Under the pieces are notes generated by a model that made no database searches, had not been told where the DNA came from, and worked only from the letters and a program-made list of their open reading frames with translations. DNA of 64,000 nt, from NCBI RefSeq assembly GCF_900142605.1, contig NZ_FRBL01000002.1, positions 496,001-560,000 of the forward strand. The letters are read 5' to 3'. The translations under genes and the position numbers were made by a program. Numbering within the stretch: the stretch's first letter is position 1; each line of letters opens with the position of its first letter. Source of the stretch: Chitinophaga jiangningensis (GTDB lineage: Bacteria; Bacteroidota; Bacteroidia; Chitinophagales; Chitinophagaceae). Of this stretch, positions 1 to 8,943 are shown piece by piece.

Positions 1-986
1 CACATGGCAGTTTCGGACGCAAAGACTTTAGCCATGGAGCCACTCAGTGTATAGTCGAGGTGGTGATCCTTTTCCCAGGCAGCCTTGAGGCAGAGCAGGC
101 GACTGGCTTCAATTTTAGTGGCCATATCCGCCAGTTTGAACTGGATGGCCTGGTGCTGGCTGATTTCTTTACCGAAAGCTTTTCTTTCTTTAGAATATTT
201 CAGTGCCAGTTCGTAGGCGCCGCTGGCGATACCGAGGGCCTGGGAGGCAATACCGATGCGGCCTCCGGAAAGAGTTTTCATGGCGAATTTGAAGCCGAAG
301 CCATCTTCACCGATGCGGTTTTCTTTAGGCACTTTCACATCCTGGAACATGATGCTATGTGTATCACTGCCACGGATACCCAGTTTATTTTCCTTAGGTC
401 CTATGGATACGCCGGGGCTATCCTTCTCCACAATAAAAGCATTAATACCCTTGCTACCTTTTTCCGGGTGTGTTTGGGCAATCACCAGGTAGGTACTGGC
501 AGAATTACCATTGGTAATCCAGTTTTTGGTACCATTCAGGAGGTAGTAATCTCCTTTATCTTCAGCGGTAGTGCGCTGGGAGGTAGCATCCGAACCGGCT
601 TCCGGCTCGCTGAGCAGGAAGGCGCCGATTACTTCTCCTTTGGCCAATGGTACCAGATATTTTTGTTTCTGCTCTTCTGATCCGAATGTTTCCAGCCCCC
701 AGCAAACCAGGGAGTTGTTTACACTCATCACCACAGAGGCAGAGGCATCGACTTTAGAAATTTCTTCCATGGCAATCACGTAGGAAATGGTATCCAGTCC
801 GGCACCGCCGTATTTAGGACTCACCATCATCCCGAGAAAGCCCAGTTCTCCCAGCATTTTAATCTGTTCTTTGGGGAAAATCTGTTTTTCATCTCTTTCA
901 ATTACTCCCGGCAAAAGCTCATTCACAGCGAAGTCGCGTGCTGCCTTACGTATCATGAGATGTTCTTCTGTGAGCTGATAATCCAT
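1..986 (-). CDS. acyl-CoA dehydrogenase (C-terminus cut by window edge)
   Basis: Flavoprotein that introduces the alpha-beta double bond of acyl-CoA in beta-oxidation or branched amino-acid breakdown. About 328 residues are visible from the ATG at 984-986. The N-terminal helical domain begins MDYQLTEEHLMIRKAARDFA. The FAD/substrate region LLSEPEAGSDATSQRTTA and WITNGNSAS follow, then the C-terminal domain GGRIGIASQALGIASGA and RKAFGKEISQHQAIQFKLADMA. This order is diagnostic of the short/branched-chain family. The catalytic glutamate, normally near residue 365, lies beyond the window, so the substrate class cannot be judged. It is divergent from the arginase gene. Confidence 0.95.
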   Translation of the reverse strand, partial: MDYQLTEEHLMIRKAARDFAVNELLPGVIERDEKQIFPKEQIKMLGELGFLGMMVSPKYGGAGLDTISYVIAMEEISKVDASASVVMSVNNSLVCWGLETFGSEEQKQKYLVPLAKGEVIGAFLLSEPEAGSDATSQRTTAEDKGDYYLLNGTKNWITNGNSASTYLVIAQTHPEKGSKGINAFIVEKDSPGVSIGPKENKLGIRGSDTHSIMFQDVKVPKENRIGEDGFGFKFAMKTLSGGRIGIASQALGIASGAYELALKYSKERKAFGKEISQHQAIQFKLADMATKIEASRLLCLKAAWEKDHHLDYTLSGSMAKVFASETAM

Positions 987-1230
987 TAATAGTTGTTGTT
1001 TTAGTGTGATAAACACAAATTATCCATAAATCAGGAGCTAAAAAAATGGTGCTCAGAAAATTCAAACTTGTATACCATATAGAGAAATTTATTGAACAAA
1101 TCGCTGTAATAATGCAGGGGTTGTTGGATATAGTCTATTTTAAACCGTTTGTTTTAAAAGCGGTAAACGTCAGCTGCTTTGCCGGTTCAGGTAAAAACCA
1201 TTAGCTTGCTAACTGGCATATTCCCTTTTT

Positions 1231-2178
1231 ATGAAGAATATCAAGATAATAGAAGTAAAATCTGAGATTGGTGCAGGAACGCGCGGTGCGAGTTTAGGCG
1301 TAGATGCCATCAAAATTGCCGCCCTGGATTTCATGAGCAACTTCTTTGTTCACTTTCCTACAGAAGCCATAGAAACTGAGAACAAGCTGCTGTTTGAACC
1401 CATTGAATCGCCTTACGCCAAAAGAATCAAAGGTACGCTCGCCATGTATGAGCGCATCAGCAAGAGTGTATGCGAAACCGTTAAGGCCAACTGGTTTCCG
1501 GTGGTCCTTTCCGGTGATCACAGTACCGCCGGTGCTACCATCGCAGGACTGAAACTGGCACATCCCAAATCCAAGCTGGGAGTGATCTGGATCGATGCCC
1601 ATGCCGACCTCCACACACCTTATACCACGCCTTCCGGCAACATGCACGGTATGCCGCTGGCTACTGCCATTGCAGAAGATAACATCGACTGTAAGGTGCA
1701 TGAAATTGACGAGCAGACCTCCAACATGTGGAAAGCCCTGAAAAACATTGGTAAAATTGCGCCAAAGGTTTTACCGGAAGACATTGTATTCATTTCGCTG
1801 CGCGACTACGAAAAGGAGGAAGACTACCTGATTAAGCAGTACGGCATGAAAGTGTTTACCACCAGTGAAGTAAGGCGTAAAGGACCTGAAGCGATCTCCC
1901 GATCGGTGTTTCGCTACCTGAGTGATTGTGATTACATCTATGTGTCGTTTGATGTGGATAGTCTGGATTCCTCTATTTCCAAGGGCACAGGCACCCCAGT
2001 GAGCAATGGTTTAAGGGAGCGTGAGGCGGAGGACCTGATCAGTAAGTTTATGCAGCACCGTAAGATCTGCTGTTTTGAGATCACGGAAGTGAATCCCACA
2101 CTGGATCGTGAGAACCTGATGGCGGAGATTGCGTTTAATATTTTGCAGCGGAGCGTGAATGTGCTGATGATGAATTAG
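1231..2178 (+). CDS. arginase / ureohydrolase family protein
   Basis: Binuclear manganese hydrolase that splits arginine, or a related guanidino or formimino substrate, releasing urea or formamide. The metal ligands are all visible: GDHS (His97), DAHAD (Asp122, His124, Asp126) and SFDVDSLD (Asp241, Asp243), with His139 in the substrate loop GNMHGMPLA. The 315-residue length is normal for the family. Arginase is preferred over agmatinase from the overall pattern, but formimidoylglutamase cannot be excluded. It is a single gene ending at a bidirectional terminator, convergent with the DUF3810 gene. Confidence 0.85.
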   Translation: MKNIKIIEVKSEIGAGTRGASLGVDAIKIAALDFMSNFFVHFPTEAIETENKLLFEPIESPYAKRIKGTLAMYERISKSVCETVKANWFPVVLSGDHSTAGATIAGLKLAHPKSKLGVIWIDAHADLHTPYTTPSGNMHGMPLATAIAEDNIDCKVHEIDEQTSNMWKALKNIGKIAPKVLPEDIVFISLRDYEKEEDYLIKQYGMKVFTTSEVRRKGPEAISRSVFRYLSDCDYIYVSFDVDSLDSSISKGTGTPVSNGLREREAEDLISKFMQHRKICCFEITEVNPTLDRENLMAEIAFNILQRSVNVLMMN

Positions 2179-2209
2179 CTAGTTAATTTGCTTTATAATT
2201 TGATCGATT

Positions 2210-2270
2210 GTCGGCCCCTTCGGTGCCGACGTGAAGGGCCGCGCTGCGCGTGAACCTTCGCCTTCGGCGA
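2210..2270. repeat. two short TTC-loop hairpins between convergent genes
   Basis: The first hairpin has 9-nt arms at 2210-2218 and 2222-2230 with one mismatch and a TTC loop. The second has perfect 5-nt arms TCGCC/GGCGA at 2258-2262 and 2266-2270, also around TTC. The same CCTTCGG centre recurs at many intergenic sites in the window. Confidence 0.6.
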
Positions 2271-2275
2271 TCGGG

Positions 2276-2322
2276 AAAAAGGTAAGGGGGACTGCCAAAG
2301 ACAGTTCCTCTTACCTTTTAAT
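2276..2322. terminator. bidirectional terminator between arginase and DUF3810 genes
   Basis: AAAGGTAAG pairs with CTTACCTTT, and the stem continues inward through a G-rich stretch with one bulge. A-rich sequence lies on the left and T-rich on the right, so it can serve both convergent genes. It overlaps the last bases of the minus-strand gene. Confidence 0.7.
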
Positions 2323-3403
2323 TTATTTGGTAATACGCCATCAGCCACCCTGTAACATCGCTATAGGAGCGGATACCACGGCGCTGGTTATTTGCCTTGA
2401 GGTATTGGTCATAAAACATGGTGCTGTATTCATCGGCTTTGCCTTCATATTTACTGTAAAACTCCACGATATACCGGTAATCTTCTTTAATACCGGGAAC
2501 GGCTCTCTCCCATACATTCCTGGCCAGGGTGGAGTCGCGGTGGCCCAGTTGCCGTACGCTATACAGGAACATTTCCAGGTTGGCGGCATAACGGAAACGG
2601 TTATCCGCAGCGTTGGCTGCGGTGAGGTAGCCTACAAAGTTGGCATCTTCCTCCGGCGCGTAGCCAAGCTGGTGGGCAATTTCATGACAGGTAATAAAAG
2701 GCTGTATCATGGGTGGCGCGTCGGTATTCACCTGTGCTTCGTTGGTCCAGGGGTTGAGGTAGCCGGTAACGCCGAGGTAGTTGAGCCAGTGGCCGAAGAT
2801 GGCTGGTTTCACACTGGGGCGCTTGTACCGGAAGGCTGGCCAGCGGGTGGCGGCGGTATCGTACGCCTGCAGGGCTCTTTTGAATACCGGCACCGGGCTG
2901 GGGTCCGACATGATAACATTAAGCGTATCGCCGGTAAGGGCTTTTTCTCTGTTCACCAGTTGCAGCAGGGTATCTGACAGCTGGTATAACTGCCGGGTAT
3001 CGTAATCGCCGGTGATGAGCCCTGTGTCGCGCTGTAGCGGTTTCCGGTCGTAGTTGAGCCCCCAGAGTACGAGGAAGGCGAGGTATAAACCCAGGAGGGA
3101 ATGAATCCCTTTCAGGAGGTAGTAACCTGCGTCAGCCCAGGCTGTTTGCAGGAGTTTATAACATAGTTTTAACAAATAAAATATTCCTGTTATAATCCAG
3201 GCGACATAAATTACGTCGCCAACACTGAAGGGCACTATACCTGTGATTTGTCTAAAAGCTGCGCTGGTCCACTTATACCACCCATGAAAGTAAAATTCTT
3301 CGAAGCGGTAACTCCAGGCCATTAATCCTTTTAACAACAGTATAGCCGCAAGTGTTAGTACAATACGGAGAACCTTTATTCTAAACTTGGTTTTTAATTC
3401 CAT
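2318..3403 (-). CDS. DUF3810 family membrane metalloprotease-like protein
   Basis: A 361-residue protein with three N-terminal hydrophobic segments (roughly residues 12-30, 58-80 and 100-118), followed by a soluble domain containing CHEIAHQLGYAPEEDAN. The HExxH pair plus the downstream acidic residues matches the zinc-peptidase-like signature of DUF3810, a family common in Bacteroidota. A membrane-anchored metalloprotease is inferred from the motif; no substrate is known. It is divergent from the fructosamine kinase gene with only 12 bp between the starts, so the two promoters must overlap the coding ends. It stands alone as a transcription unit. Confidence 0.8.
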   Translation of the reverse strand: MELKTKFRIKVLRIVLTLAAILLLKGLMAWSYRFEEFYFHGWYKWTSAAFRQITGIVPFSVGDVIYVAWIITGIFYLLKLCYKLLQTAWADAGYYLLKGIHSLLGLYLAFLVLWGLNYDRKPLQRDTGLITGDYDTRQLYQLSDTLLQLVNREKALTGDTLNVIMSDPSPVPVFKRALQAYDTAATRWPAFRYKRPSVKPAIFGHWLNYLGVTGYLNPWTNEAQVNTDAPPMIQPFITCHEIAHQLGYAPEEDANFVGYLTAANAADNRFRYAANLEMFLYSVRQLGHRDSTLARNVWERAVPGIKEDYRYIVEFYSKYEGKADEYSTMFYDQYLKANNQRRGIRSYSDVTGWLMAYYQIN

Positions 3404-3415
3404 ACAATAAGGATC

Positions 3416-4294
3416 ATGATAGATGAATCTTTACAAATACTGCTTGGCGGAGCTATATCTGAAAAACTGCAAGTGAAAATACACATTAATGAGGCAAAAA
3501 GCGTCAATGGCGGGGATATTAATAAAACATTCCGTATAGGCACCAACGAAGGATATTTCTTTTTGAAGTTAAATAATGCCGTGTTGTATCCGGACCTGTT
3601 TCAGCAGGAATATGCCGGGTTAACGGAGTTGCGCAATGCGCAGGCTCTGGCTGTGCCTAAGCCGCTGGCTTACGGGGAGGCAGCGGGTAAATCATTTTTA
3701 TTACTTGAAAATATCACTAAGGGTACGGCGATTGGCGATTTCTGGGAGAATTTTGCGGCGGGGCTGAGTAAGCAGCACCTGCGTACGAAACCGCACTTTG
3801 GTTATGTGAGCCCTAATTACATTGGTACTTTAAAACAATACAATACGCCTTATAGCAGCTGGCCGGTGTTTTATGCCTTTAACCGGCTGATGCCGCTCAC
3901 GAAGCTGGCTTACGACAAGGGCATTATAGAAGCCGCTACAGTAAAGCAGATGGAGCGGTTATGCAAGCAGTTGCCGCAGATTTTTCCGGCGGAGAAGCCG
4001 GCATTACTGCATGGGGATTTATGGTCTGGTAATTTCATGATCGGGCCGGATGGGCGGGCCTGTGTGTATGATCCGTCGGTATATTACGGGCACAGGGAGG
4101 TGGACCTGGCGATGACCCGGTTATTTGGAGGTTTCGACACCCGATTTTATTATGCCTATCAATCTATTTATCCGTTAGCGCCGGGCTGGCAGCAGCGGAT
4201 AGGCGTATGTCAGCTTTATCCACTGCTGGTGCATACGATTTTGTTTGGTGGCAGTTATTATGGTAGTGTAAAGGAGGTGTTGGCTGCTTACTGA
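3416..4294 (+). CDS. fructosamine kinase family protein
   Basis: Small-molecule kinase of the fructosamine-3-kinase fold (aminoglycoside phosphotransferase-like), expected to phosphorylate ketoamines on glycated protein or free amino acids. The catalytic loop LLHGDLWSGNFMIGPDG and the metal-binding VYDPSVYYGHREVDLAMTRL are both intact. An N-terminal nucleotide-binding lobe with FFLKLN precedes them. The 292-residue length is normal. It is convergent with the hybrid kinase gene (3-bp gap), leaving no room for a separate terminator. Confidence 0.9.
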   Translation: MIDESLQILLGGAISEKLQVKIHINEAKSVNGGDINKTFRIGTNEGYFFLKLNNAVLYPDLFQQEYAGLTELRNAQALAVPKPLAYGEAAGKSFLLLENITKGTAIGDFWENFAAGLSKQHLRTKPHFGYVSPNYIGTLKQYNTPYSSWPVFYAFNRLMPLTKLAYDKGIIEAATVKQMERLCKQLPQIFPAEKPALLHGDLWSGNFMIGPDGRACVYDPSVYYGHREVDLAMTRLFGGFDTRFYYAYQSIYPLAPGWQQRIGVCQLYPLLVHTILFGGSYYGSVKEVLAAY

Positions 4295-4297
4295 TGC

Positions 4298-6718
4298 TTA
4301 GCGGAGTCCGTTGGCTTCTATGAATTTCCGCATTTTCTCATATTCTGCATTTACTACCGGGTAGAATTTATTCATTTCGGCTACTATTTCGTTGTACAAT
4401 CTGGTGATTTCTGTTTTGCGCTGGTCCTGATCGGTCAGGAGCAGGCCTTCGAGCACCTGGATTTTTTCCGTGATCCAGGTGAGTCCTACCATGGCGAAGT
4501 TAGGTTTGAGTTTATGGAGATTGAATTTCATGGTCGTCCAGTCGTCCTTTGCGAGAAGGTCGCCTATTTTACCGATTTCATCGCGGATGATGCGGATAAA
4601 GATTTCGAAGAGGTCGGCGGCATAGGATATATTATTTTCATACAGTCCGTTGAGGAACTGTACGTTCAGGTCGGGATTAAAATCATAGCCGCTTATATTC
4701 TGCACTTCTTCCATTATTAATTCTGTTTCGTCTTCGTTTAGATATTTGTTGAACACCTGTAATAACTGGTCGGGTGTATAAGGTTTGATGAGTATGTCGG
4801 TGATACCGGCGGCCCTGGCCATGCTGGCGGTGCTTTCCATGGCTACGGCGGTGGTGGCGATCACCGGTGTTGCTACGTTTGGGAGGTCTTCGTTTGCTCT
4901 TATTTTCTGTGCCAGTTCGAGGCCGTTCATACCGGGTATTCTGATATCCATGAGTATGAGGTCGTACTGGCGTGATTCCAGGAAATAGGAAGCATCGGGT
5001 CCGTTGGTGGCAACGTTATAATTGATTTTGTATTTCTGCAACAGGCTCATGATGTAGCGGAGGTTCATCTGGTTATCTTCCACTACCAGGATCCTGGCGT
5101 TTTCAAAAGTTCGTTGTTTGAGTGTTTTACCGGGTTTACGACTGCCGGCGGCCAGGGGTTTACCGGTATCGATGAAGGGGAGTTTGAAGCAGAATACCGT
5201 TTGAAATCCGGTCATTTCTTCCACTGCGATGGTACCTCCCTGCAGTTCTACCAGTTGTTTGGCGATGGCCAGTCCCAGTCCTGTACCTCCGTATTGTTCA
5301 CGTATGTCTCCTTCTGCCTGTTTATAGTTCAGGAAAATATGTTCCAGTTTATCTTTTTTGATGCCTATACCGGTATCGCATACACGAAAGCTGATCCATG
5401 ATTTGTGATTGAGCCAGCTGTCCTGGTGGATGCGGATGGCTATTTCTCCTTCCGTTGTGAACTTCTCTGCATTACCTAACAAATTGAGTAGTATTTGGTT
5501 CAGGAGCATATTATCTCCAATGAGCCAGGTATTGATGGCAGGATCGAGTTCGGTGGTAATTTTTACCGGCCGGCGGCCGAGTTTCAGTTCAAAGGTATGT
5601 CGCAGGGATTGTATCAGTTCCCTCAGATTGAATTCCCGTTGATTTACCTGGAATTCCCCTGCTTCGATGCGGGAAATATCGAGAATATCACTGACAATAC
5701 CCAGCAGTATGCCGGAGGAGTGTTTCAGGAGGTTGATATATTCCTTTTGCTGGGCGTCGAGGCTGGTTTCTTCCAGGAGGTGTGCCATGCCGATGATGGC
5801 GTTGAGAGGTGTACGGATTTCGTGGCTCATGCTGGCGAGGAATTCCTTTTGGGCCTGCCGGGCTTCTTCGGCGGAGCGGCGGGCGTTTTCGAGGTCCTGC
5901 TGGAGCAATTTCTGGCGGGTGATATCCATATGTACGGCGGCGCCGCCAATGATCTGACCGGATTGGTCGTATACGTTGGTGGAGCTGCAAACGACCCATT
6001 TGCGGGAGCCGTCTTTCAGGACTACTTCCAGGTCGTAGAGGAGTGGTACGTTATGATCGAGCCTTCTTTTGCGGAGGGCTTTGGCGTAAAGTTTCTTTTC
6101 GGCGGGCACGAATACTTCGGTAAGGTTTTTACCGAGGAGTTCATCTTCTCTGTAGCCGGAGAGGCGGCAAAAGCTTTCATAAACGCGGGTGATATTACCT
6201 TCGAGGTCGGTTTCGCACATGGCTGCGTTGAGGTTATTGAGCACGGTGCGGAACTTCTGTTCGTTAAGGCGGATGGCTTCCTGAACGCTGTTGCGCCGGG
6301 TTACGTCTACTATTTGCCAGATGCAGCCAACGAATTTTTCTCCCTGGAAAACGGGCAGGTGGGTTACTTCTCTGAACTGGCCGTTCAGGAATGGGAGTTC
6401 CCATCCGAACCATGGTTTTTTATCTTTCCGGAGAATCCGGAGCTGTTTATTAAAAGCTGCCGGGTTGGCGAGCATAGGTGTCAGGGCGGTAATCATGCCG
6501 GCGTAGGAGTCCCCTACCTGGATGAGGTTGCCGGTATGTTGCCTGAGGATATCATTGATCCAGATGCAACGGTACTGTTCGTTAGTCACCAGTATTCCGG
6601 CGTTATTATGCTGTAGCCAGGCGGTGATGGGCATGGAAAATAAGTCGGCTGCACCGTTATTGGCGTTACCGGCTACGGGAGCAGTGTTTTTCTTTGCTTC
6701 TTTTCCTATGGACTTCAT
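4298..6718 (-). CDS. hybrid sensor histidine kinase (PAS-PAS-HisKA-HATPase-REC-HPt)
   Basis: An 806-residue soluble hybrid kinase. Two PAS-like regions (about 30-140 and 150-270) lead to a HisKA domain with phospho-acceptor His299 in MSHEIRTP. The HATPase domain has its N box near LLNLLGNAEKF and G boxes DTGIGI and GGTGLGLAIA. A receiver domain follows with Asp591 in LMDIRIPGMNG, and a C-terminal HPt domain has His735 in NLHKLKP. All phosphorelay residues are present, so an internal four-step relay is likely. No transmembrane segment is seen, so the signal is probably cytoplasmic. No output regulator is adjacent. The signal is unknown. Confidence 0.93.
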   Translation of the reverse strand: MKSIGKEAKKNTAPVAGNANNGAADLFSMPITAWLQHNNAGILVTNEQYRCIWINDILRQHTGNLIQVGDSYAGMITALTPMLANPAAFNKQLRILRKDKKPWFGWELPFLNGQFREVTHLPVFQGEKFVGCIWQIVDVTRRNSVQEAIRLNEQKFRTVLNNLNAAMCETDLEGNITRVYESFCRLSGYREDELLGKNLTEVFVPAEKKLYAKALRKRRLDHNVPLLYDLEVVLKDGSRKWVVCSSTNVYDQSGQIIGGAAVHMDITRQKLLQQDLENARRSAEEARQAQKEFLASMSHEIRTPLNAIIGMAHLLEETSLDAQQKEYINLLKHSSGILLGIVSDILDISRIEAGEFQVNQREFNLRELIQSLRHTFELKLGRRPVKITTELDPAINTWLIGDNMLLNQILLNLLGNAEKFTTEGEIAIRIHQDSWLNHKSWISFRVCDTGIGIKKDKLEHIFLNYKQAEGDIREQYGGTGLGLAIAKQLVELQGGTIAVEEMTGFQTVFCFKLPFIDTGKPLAAGSRKPGKTLKQRTFENARILVVEDNQMNLRYIMSLLQKYKINYNVATNGPDASYFLESRQYDLILMDIRIPGMNGLELAQKIRANEDLPNVATPVIATTAVAMESTASMARAAGITDILIKPYTPDQLLQVFNKYLNEDETELIMEEVQNISGYDFNPDLNVQFLNGLYENNISYAADLFEIFIRIIRDEIGKIGDLLAKDDWTTMKFNLHKLKPNFAMVGLTWITEKIQVLEGLLLTDQDQRKTEITRLYNEIVAEMNKFYPVVNAEYEKMRKFIEANGLR

Positions 6719-6800
6719 CGTTTGATGGAATAGGGGGACTAAGGGTTTTCAATATTTACTGACAATGCGAAAATGGCGCTGGAATAACGGTATAAAAGAT

Positions 6801-6808
6801 TACCTTTG
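6801..6808 (+). promoter_or_regulatory. possible -7 promoter element (TACCTTTG)
   Basis: TACCTTTG fits the Bacteroidota sigma-A -7 consensus TAnnTTTG. It lies 131 bp upstream of the better promoter of the DUF177 gene. A clear -33 TTTG partner is not evident, so this is weak. If active, it would make a leader of about 150 nt. Confidence 0.3.
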
Positions 6809-6909
6809 CAATTCGCGCTGGTCCGCAGGGACAGCAATATGGTTGATATTTTATTACTATATAAATATATATTAAATATAATATCAATAGTGAACAAATT
6901 TAGGAAATT

Positions 6910-6939
6910 TTTGCAATTGCAAATATTTAATTACCTTTG
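6910..6939 (+). promoter_or_regulatory. promoter of the DUF177-rpmF-plsX operon
   Basis: TTTG at 6910-6913 and TACCTTTG at 6932-6939 are separated by 18 bp, matching the Bacteroidota -33/-7 arrangement. The expected transcription start is near 6946, just upstream of the ATG at 6961. This rules out the upstream in-frame TTG at 6937 as the start codon. Confidence 0.65.
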
Positions 6940-6960
6940 CATCCCTCTAAAAGTGAGGAT

Positions 6961-7509
6961 ATGGATATGAAACCACACCGCGAATTTGAAATAGCCTTTG
7001 TAGGATTAAAACCAGGGGTGCACACATTTCAGTACGAGGTGGATGAAAGTTTCTTTGAGAACTACGATGGTCCGAGGGACTTTAGTAATTGCAAAGCGAC
7101 GGTGAATTTGAGTCTTGACAAGAAGAGTAATTTCTTCATGCTGAAGTTTGAGATAGGTGGTACTGCTACTGTTAATTGTGACAGATGTGGAGAGCCTTTT
7201 GAGCTGCAGCTCTGGGATGATTTCAACCATGTGGTAAAACTGGTGGACAATCCTGAAGAGATGAACGAGTCGGAGGAAGATCCGGATGTATCATATATTT
7301 CGAGGACGGAGTCACATTTAAATGTCTCTGATTTGATTTATGAGTTTATACATTTGAGCATTCCGATGCAGCACATTCACCCGGATACTGCCGATGGCAA
7401 GAGCGGGTGCAATCCAAAGGTGATAGAAATGCTGGAACGTATGAACCAGCAGGCAAAAGAAAACGATAACCCAATCTGGAAAGGGTTGGATAAATTTAAG
7501 GACAATTAA
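6961..7509 (+). CDS. DUF177 (YceD-like) protein upstream of rpmF
   Basis: A 182-residue protein of the DUF177/YceD family, which almost always precedes rpmF and is linked to 23S rRNA accumulation and ribosome assembly in other bacteria and plants. The family CxxC is visible in NCDRCGEPFELQL, followed by a conserved acidic stretch and DLIYEFIHLSIPM. The start is set at 6961 (MDMKPHREFEIAF) because the promoter covers the upstream TTG. A second ATG at 6967 is also possible. It is followed after 12 bp by rpmF, so it is co-transcribed with ribosomal and lipid-synthesis genes. Confidence 0.88.
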   Translation: MDMKPHREFEIAFVGLKPGVHTFQYEVDESFFENYDGPRDFSNCKATVNLSLDKKSNFFMLKFEIGGTATVNCDRCGEPFELQLWDDFNHVVKLVDNPEEMNESEEDPDVSYISRTESHLNVSDLIYEFIHLSIPMQHIHPDTADGKSGCNPKVIEMLERMNQQAKENDNPIWKGLDKFKDN

Positions 7510-7521
7510 AAATTAAATAAA

Positions 7522-7716
7522 ATGCCAAATCCTAAACGCAGACATTCTCAGCAAAGATCAGCAAAGAGAAGAACGCATTATAAGGCGGTAGCGGATACAT
7601 TAAGCACAGACAGCGCAACCGGAGAAGTGCACCTGAGACACCGTGCTCATTGGGTAGAAAACAAACTGTACTACAAAGGAAAAGTAGTGTTGGAAAAACA
7701 GAGCGCTGCTAAATAA
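7522..7716 (+). CDS. rpmF: 50S ribosomal protein L32
   Basis: A 64-residue basic protein beginning MPNPKRRHSQQRSAKRRTHY, the signature of bacterial L32, and ending in the usual GEVHLRHRAHW and YYKGKVV. It is a structural protein of the large ribosomal subunit. It lacks the zinc-binding cysteines found in some L32 forms, so it is the zinc-independent type. The gene order DUF177-rpmF-plsX is conserved across many bacteria and couples ribosome and phospholipid synthesis. Confidence 0.98.
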   Translation: MPNPKRRHSQQRSAKRRTHYKAVADTLSTDSATGEVHLRHRAHWVENKLYYKGKVVLEKQSAAK

Positions 7717-7764
7717 TAATTTTTACTAATTTTACCCGAGCAAACAAGAACAAACTTGAGTTAC

Positions 7765-8715
7765 ATGAGAATCGGGCTTGATATGATGGGTGGCGACTTC
7801 GCCCCCGCAGAAGCAGTAAAAGGAGTAAAATTATATTTAGACACTGTTGCATCTGATGTGCATCTGGTTCTGATTGGAGATGAACAACAACTCGCTCCCC
7901 TCTTAGCCGATGCTCAGTTGGACCAATCAAAATATTCAGTTGTTCATTCATCTCAAATCATTGAGATGAATGAACACCCTACCAAGGCACTGAAAGAGAA
8001 GCCACAATCCTCCATCTCTATTGGCTTCCATCTCTTAAAGAACGAAAAGGTAGACGCTTTCATCAGCGCTGGTAATACCGGGGCTATGATGGTGGGTACC
8101 TATTACTCTATTAAGGGTATTGAAGGTGTGCAACGTCCTACGATATCAACTCCTGTTCCCCGCGAAGACGGCAGTTTCGGATTGCTGCTCGATGTGGGTA
8201 TCAACGCCGACTGTAAACCTGAAAACCTGGCACAATTTGCCCAACTTGGCTCCCTTTATTCCCAGTACATACTGAACAGACCTAACCCTAAGGTTGGCCT
8301 TCTGAATATCGGAGAAGAAGAAGGTAAAGGAAATTTGCTTGCCCAGGCTACTTATCCGCTTCTTAAAGAGAACAAACAGATCAACTTCATCGGTAACGTG
8401 GAAGGACGCGATGTGTTCACCAACAAAGCAGATGTGATCGTTTGTGAAGGCTTCACAGGAAATATCATCCTGAAAATGGCCGAGTCGTTCTACGATATTA
8501 CCCATCGCCGTGGTATCAACGACGAATACATTAAGAAATTTGACTTCGAATCATATGGTGGTACCCCCGTTCTCGGCGTGTCAAAACCCGTTGTAATCGG
8601 CCACGGTATTTCCAAAGGCGGCGCCTTCAAAAATATGATCTCGCTCGCTCAGCAAATGCTACAATCTAAACTGTTGGAAAAGATTACTGCCAGCTTTAGC
8701 AATAAAGAAGCGTAA
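7765..8715 (+). CDS. plsX: phosphate acyltransferase PlsX
   Basis: Converts acyl-ACP to acyl-phosphate, the first committed donor for glycerol-3-phosphate acylation by PlsY in phospholipid synthesis. Family hallmarks are MRIGLDMMGGDFAPAEA at the N-terminus, SAGNTGAMM, RPTIST and GFTGNIILKMAE. The start is placed at the ATG at 7765; the in-frame TTG at 7756 would add three residues with no family support. The 316-residue length is normal. No fabH follows; the operon ends at a strong terminator. Confidence 0.95.
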   Translation: MRIGLDMMGGDFAPAEAVKGVKLYLDTVASDVHLVLIGDEQQLAPLLADAQLDQSKYSVVHSSQIIEMNEHPTKALKEKPQSSISIGFHLLKNEKVDAFISAGNTGAMMVGTYYSIKGIEGVQRPTISTPVPREDGSFGLLLDVGINADCKPENLAQFAQLGSLYSQYILNRPNPKVGLLNIGEEEGKGNLLAQATYPLLKENKQINFIGNVEGRDVFTNKADVIVCEGFTGNIILKMAESFYDITHRRGINDEYIKKFDFESYGGTPVLGVSKPVVIGHGISKGGAFKNMISLAQQMLQSKLLEKITASFSNKEA

Positions 8716-8734
8716 TGCTGCTATAACTTATTTG

Positions 8735-8770
8735 AAAAAGCCTTCGCAATTGCGGAGGCTTTTTTGTTTT
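8735..8770 (+). terminator. terminator after plsX
   Basis: 15-nt arms at 8735-8749 and 8750-8764 (AAAAAGCCTTCGCAA and its near-complement, one mismatch) are followed by a T-run to 8770. This is a typical Rho-independent terminator. Confidence 0.85.
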
Positions 8771-8817
8771 TATCCCGGTTTGAACCAGTGCCTTCGGCAC
8801 TGGTTCAAACCGGGATA
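8771..8817. repeat. 47-bp perfect palindrome with TTC loop
   Basis: Two perfect 22-nt arms (8771-8792 and 8796-8817) flank TTC. The arms begin TATCCCGGTTTGAACCAG. It directly follows the plsX terminator and lies about 125 bp past the 3' end of the NtrY-like gene on the other strand. It has no T-tract on either side, so it is either a second hairpin terminator or a member of the CCTTCGG-centred palindrome family seen elsewhere. The rest of 8818-8943 holds nothing recognisable. Confidence 0.8.
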
Positions 8818-8943
8818 ACGGCGCGGGTGCGCCTGCAATCCCCTGTTTTTATCAGGTGAATTTGATGCTGGTTTCCCCGATGTTATTCGGGTTTGCAGCA
8901 CAGCAGGAACAGTACAGCCGTGCCGCGCTGACATCTCCCTAAA

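Noticed and set aside
1000..1230. Possible riboswitch or leader upstream of arginase
   Set aside because: No conserved fold or terminator/antiterminator pair could be recognised; only weak promoter-like TTTG words are present.
5495..6616. 373-residue plus-strand frame opposite the hybrid kinase
   Set aside because: It is antisense to clear HisKA/HATPase coding sequence and has no family features; long shadow frames are common opposite GC-rich codons.
7756..7764. TTG start of plsX
   Set aside because: The ATG three codons later matches the conserved PlsX N-terminus.
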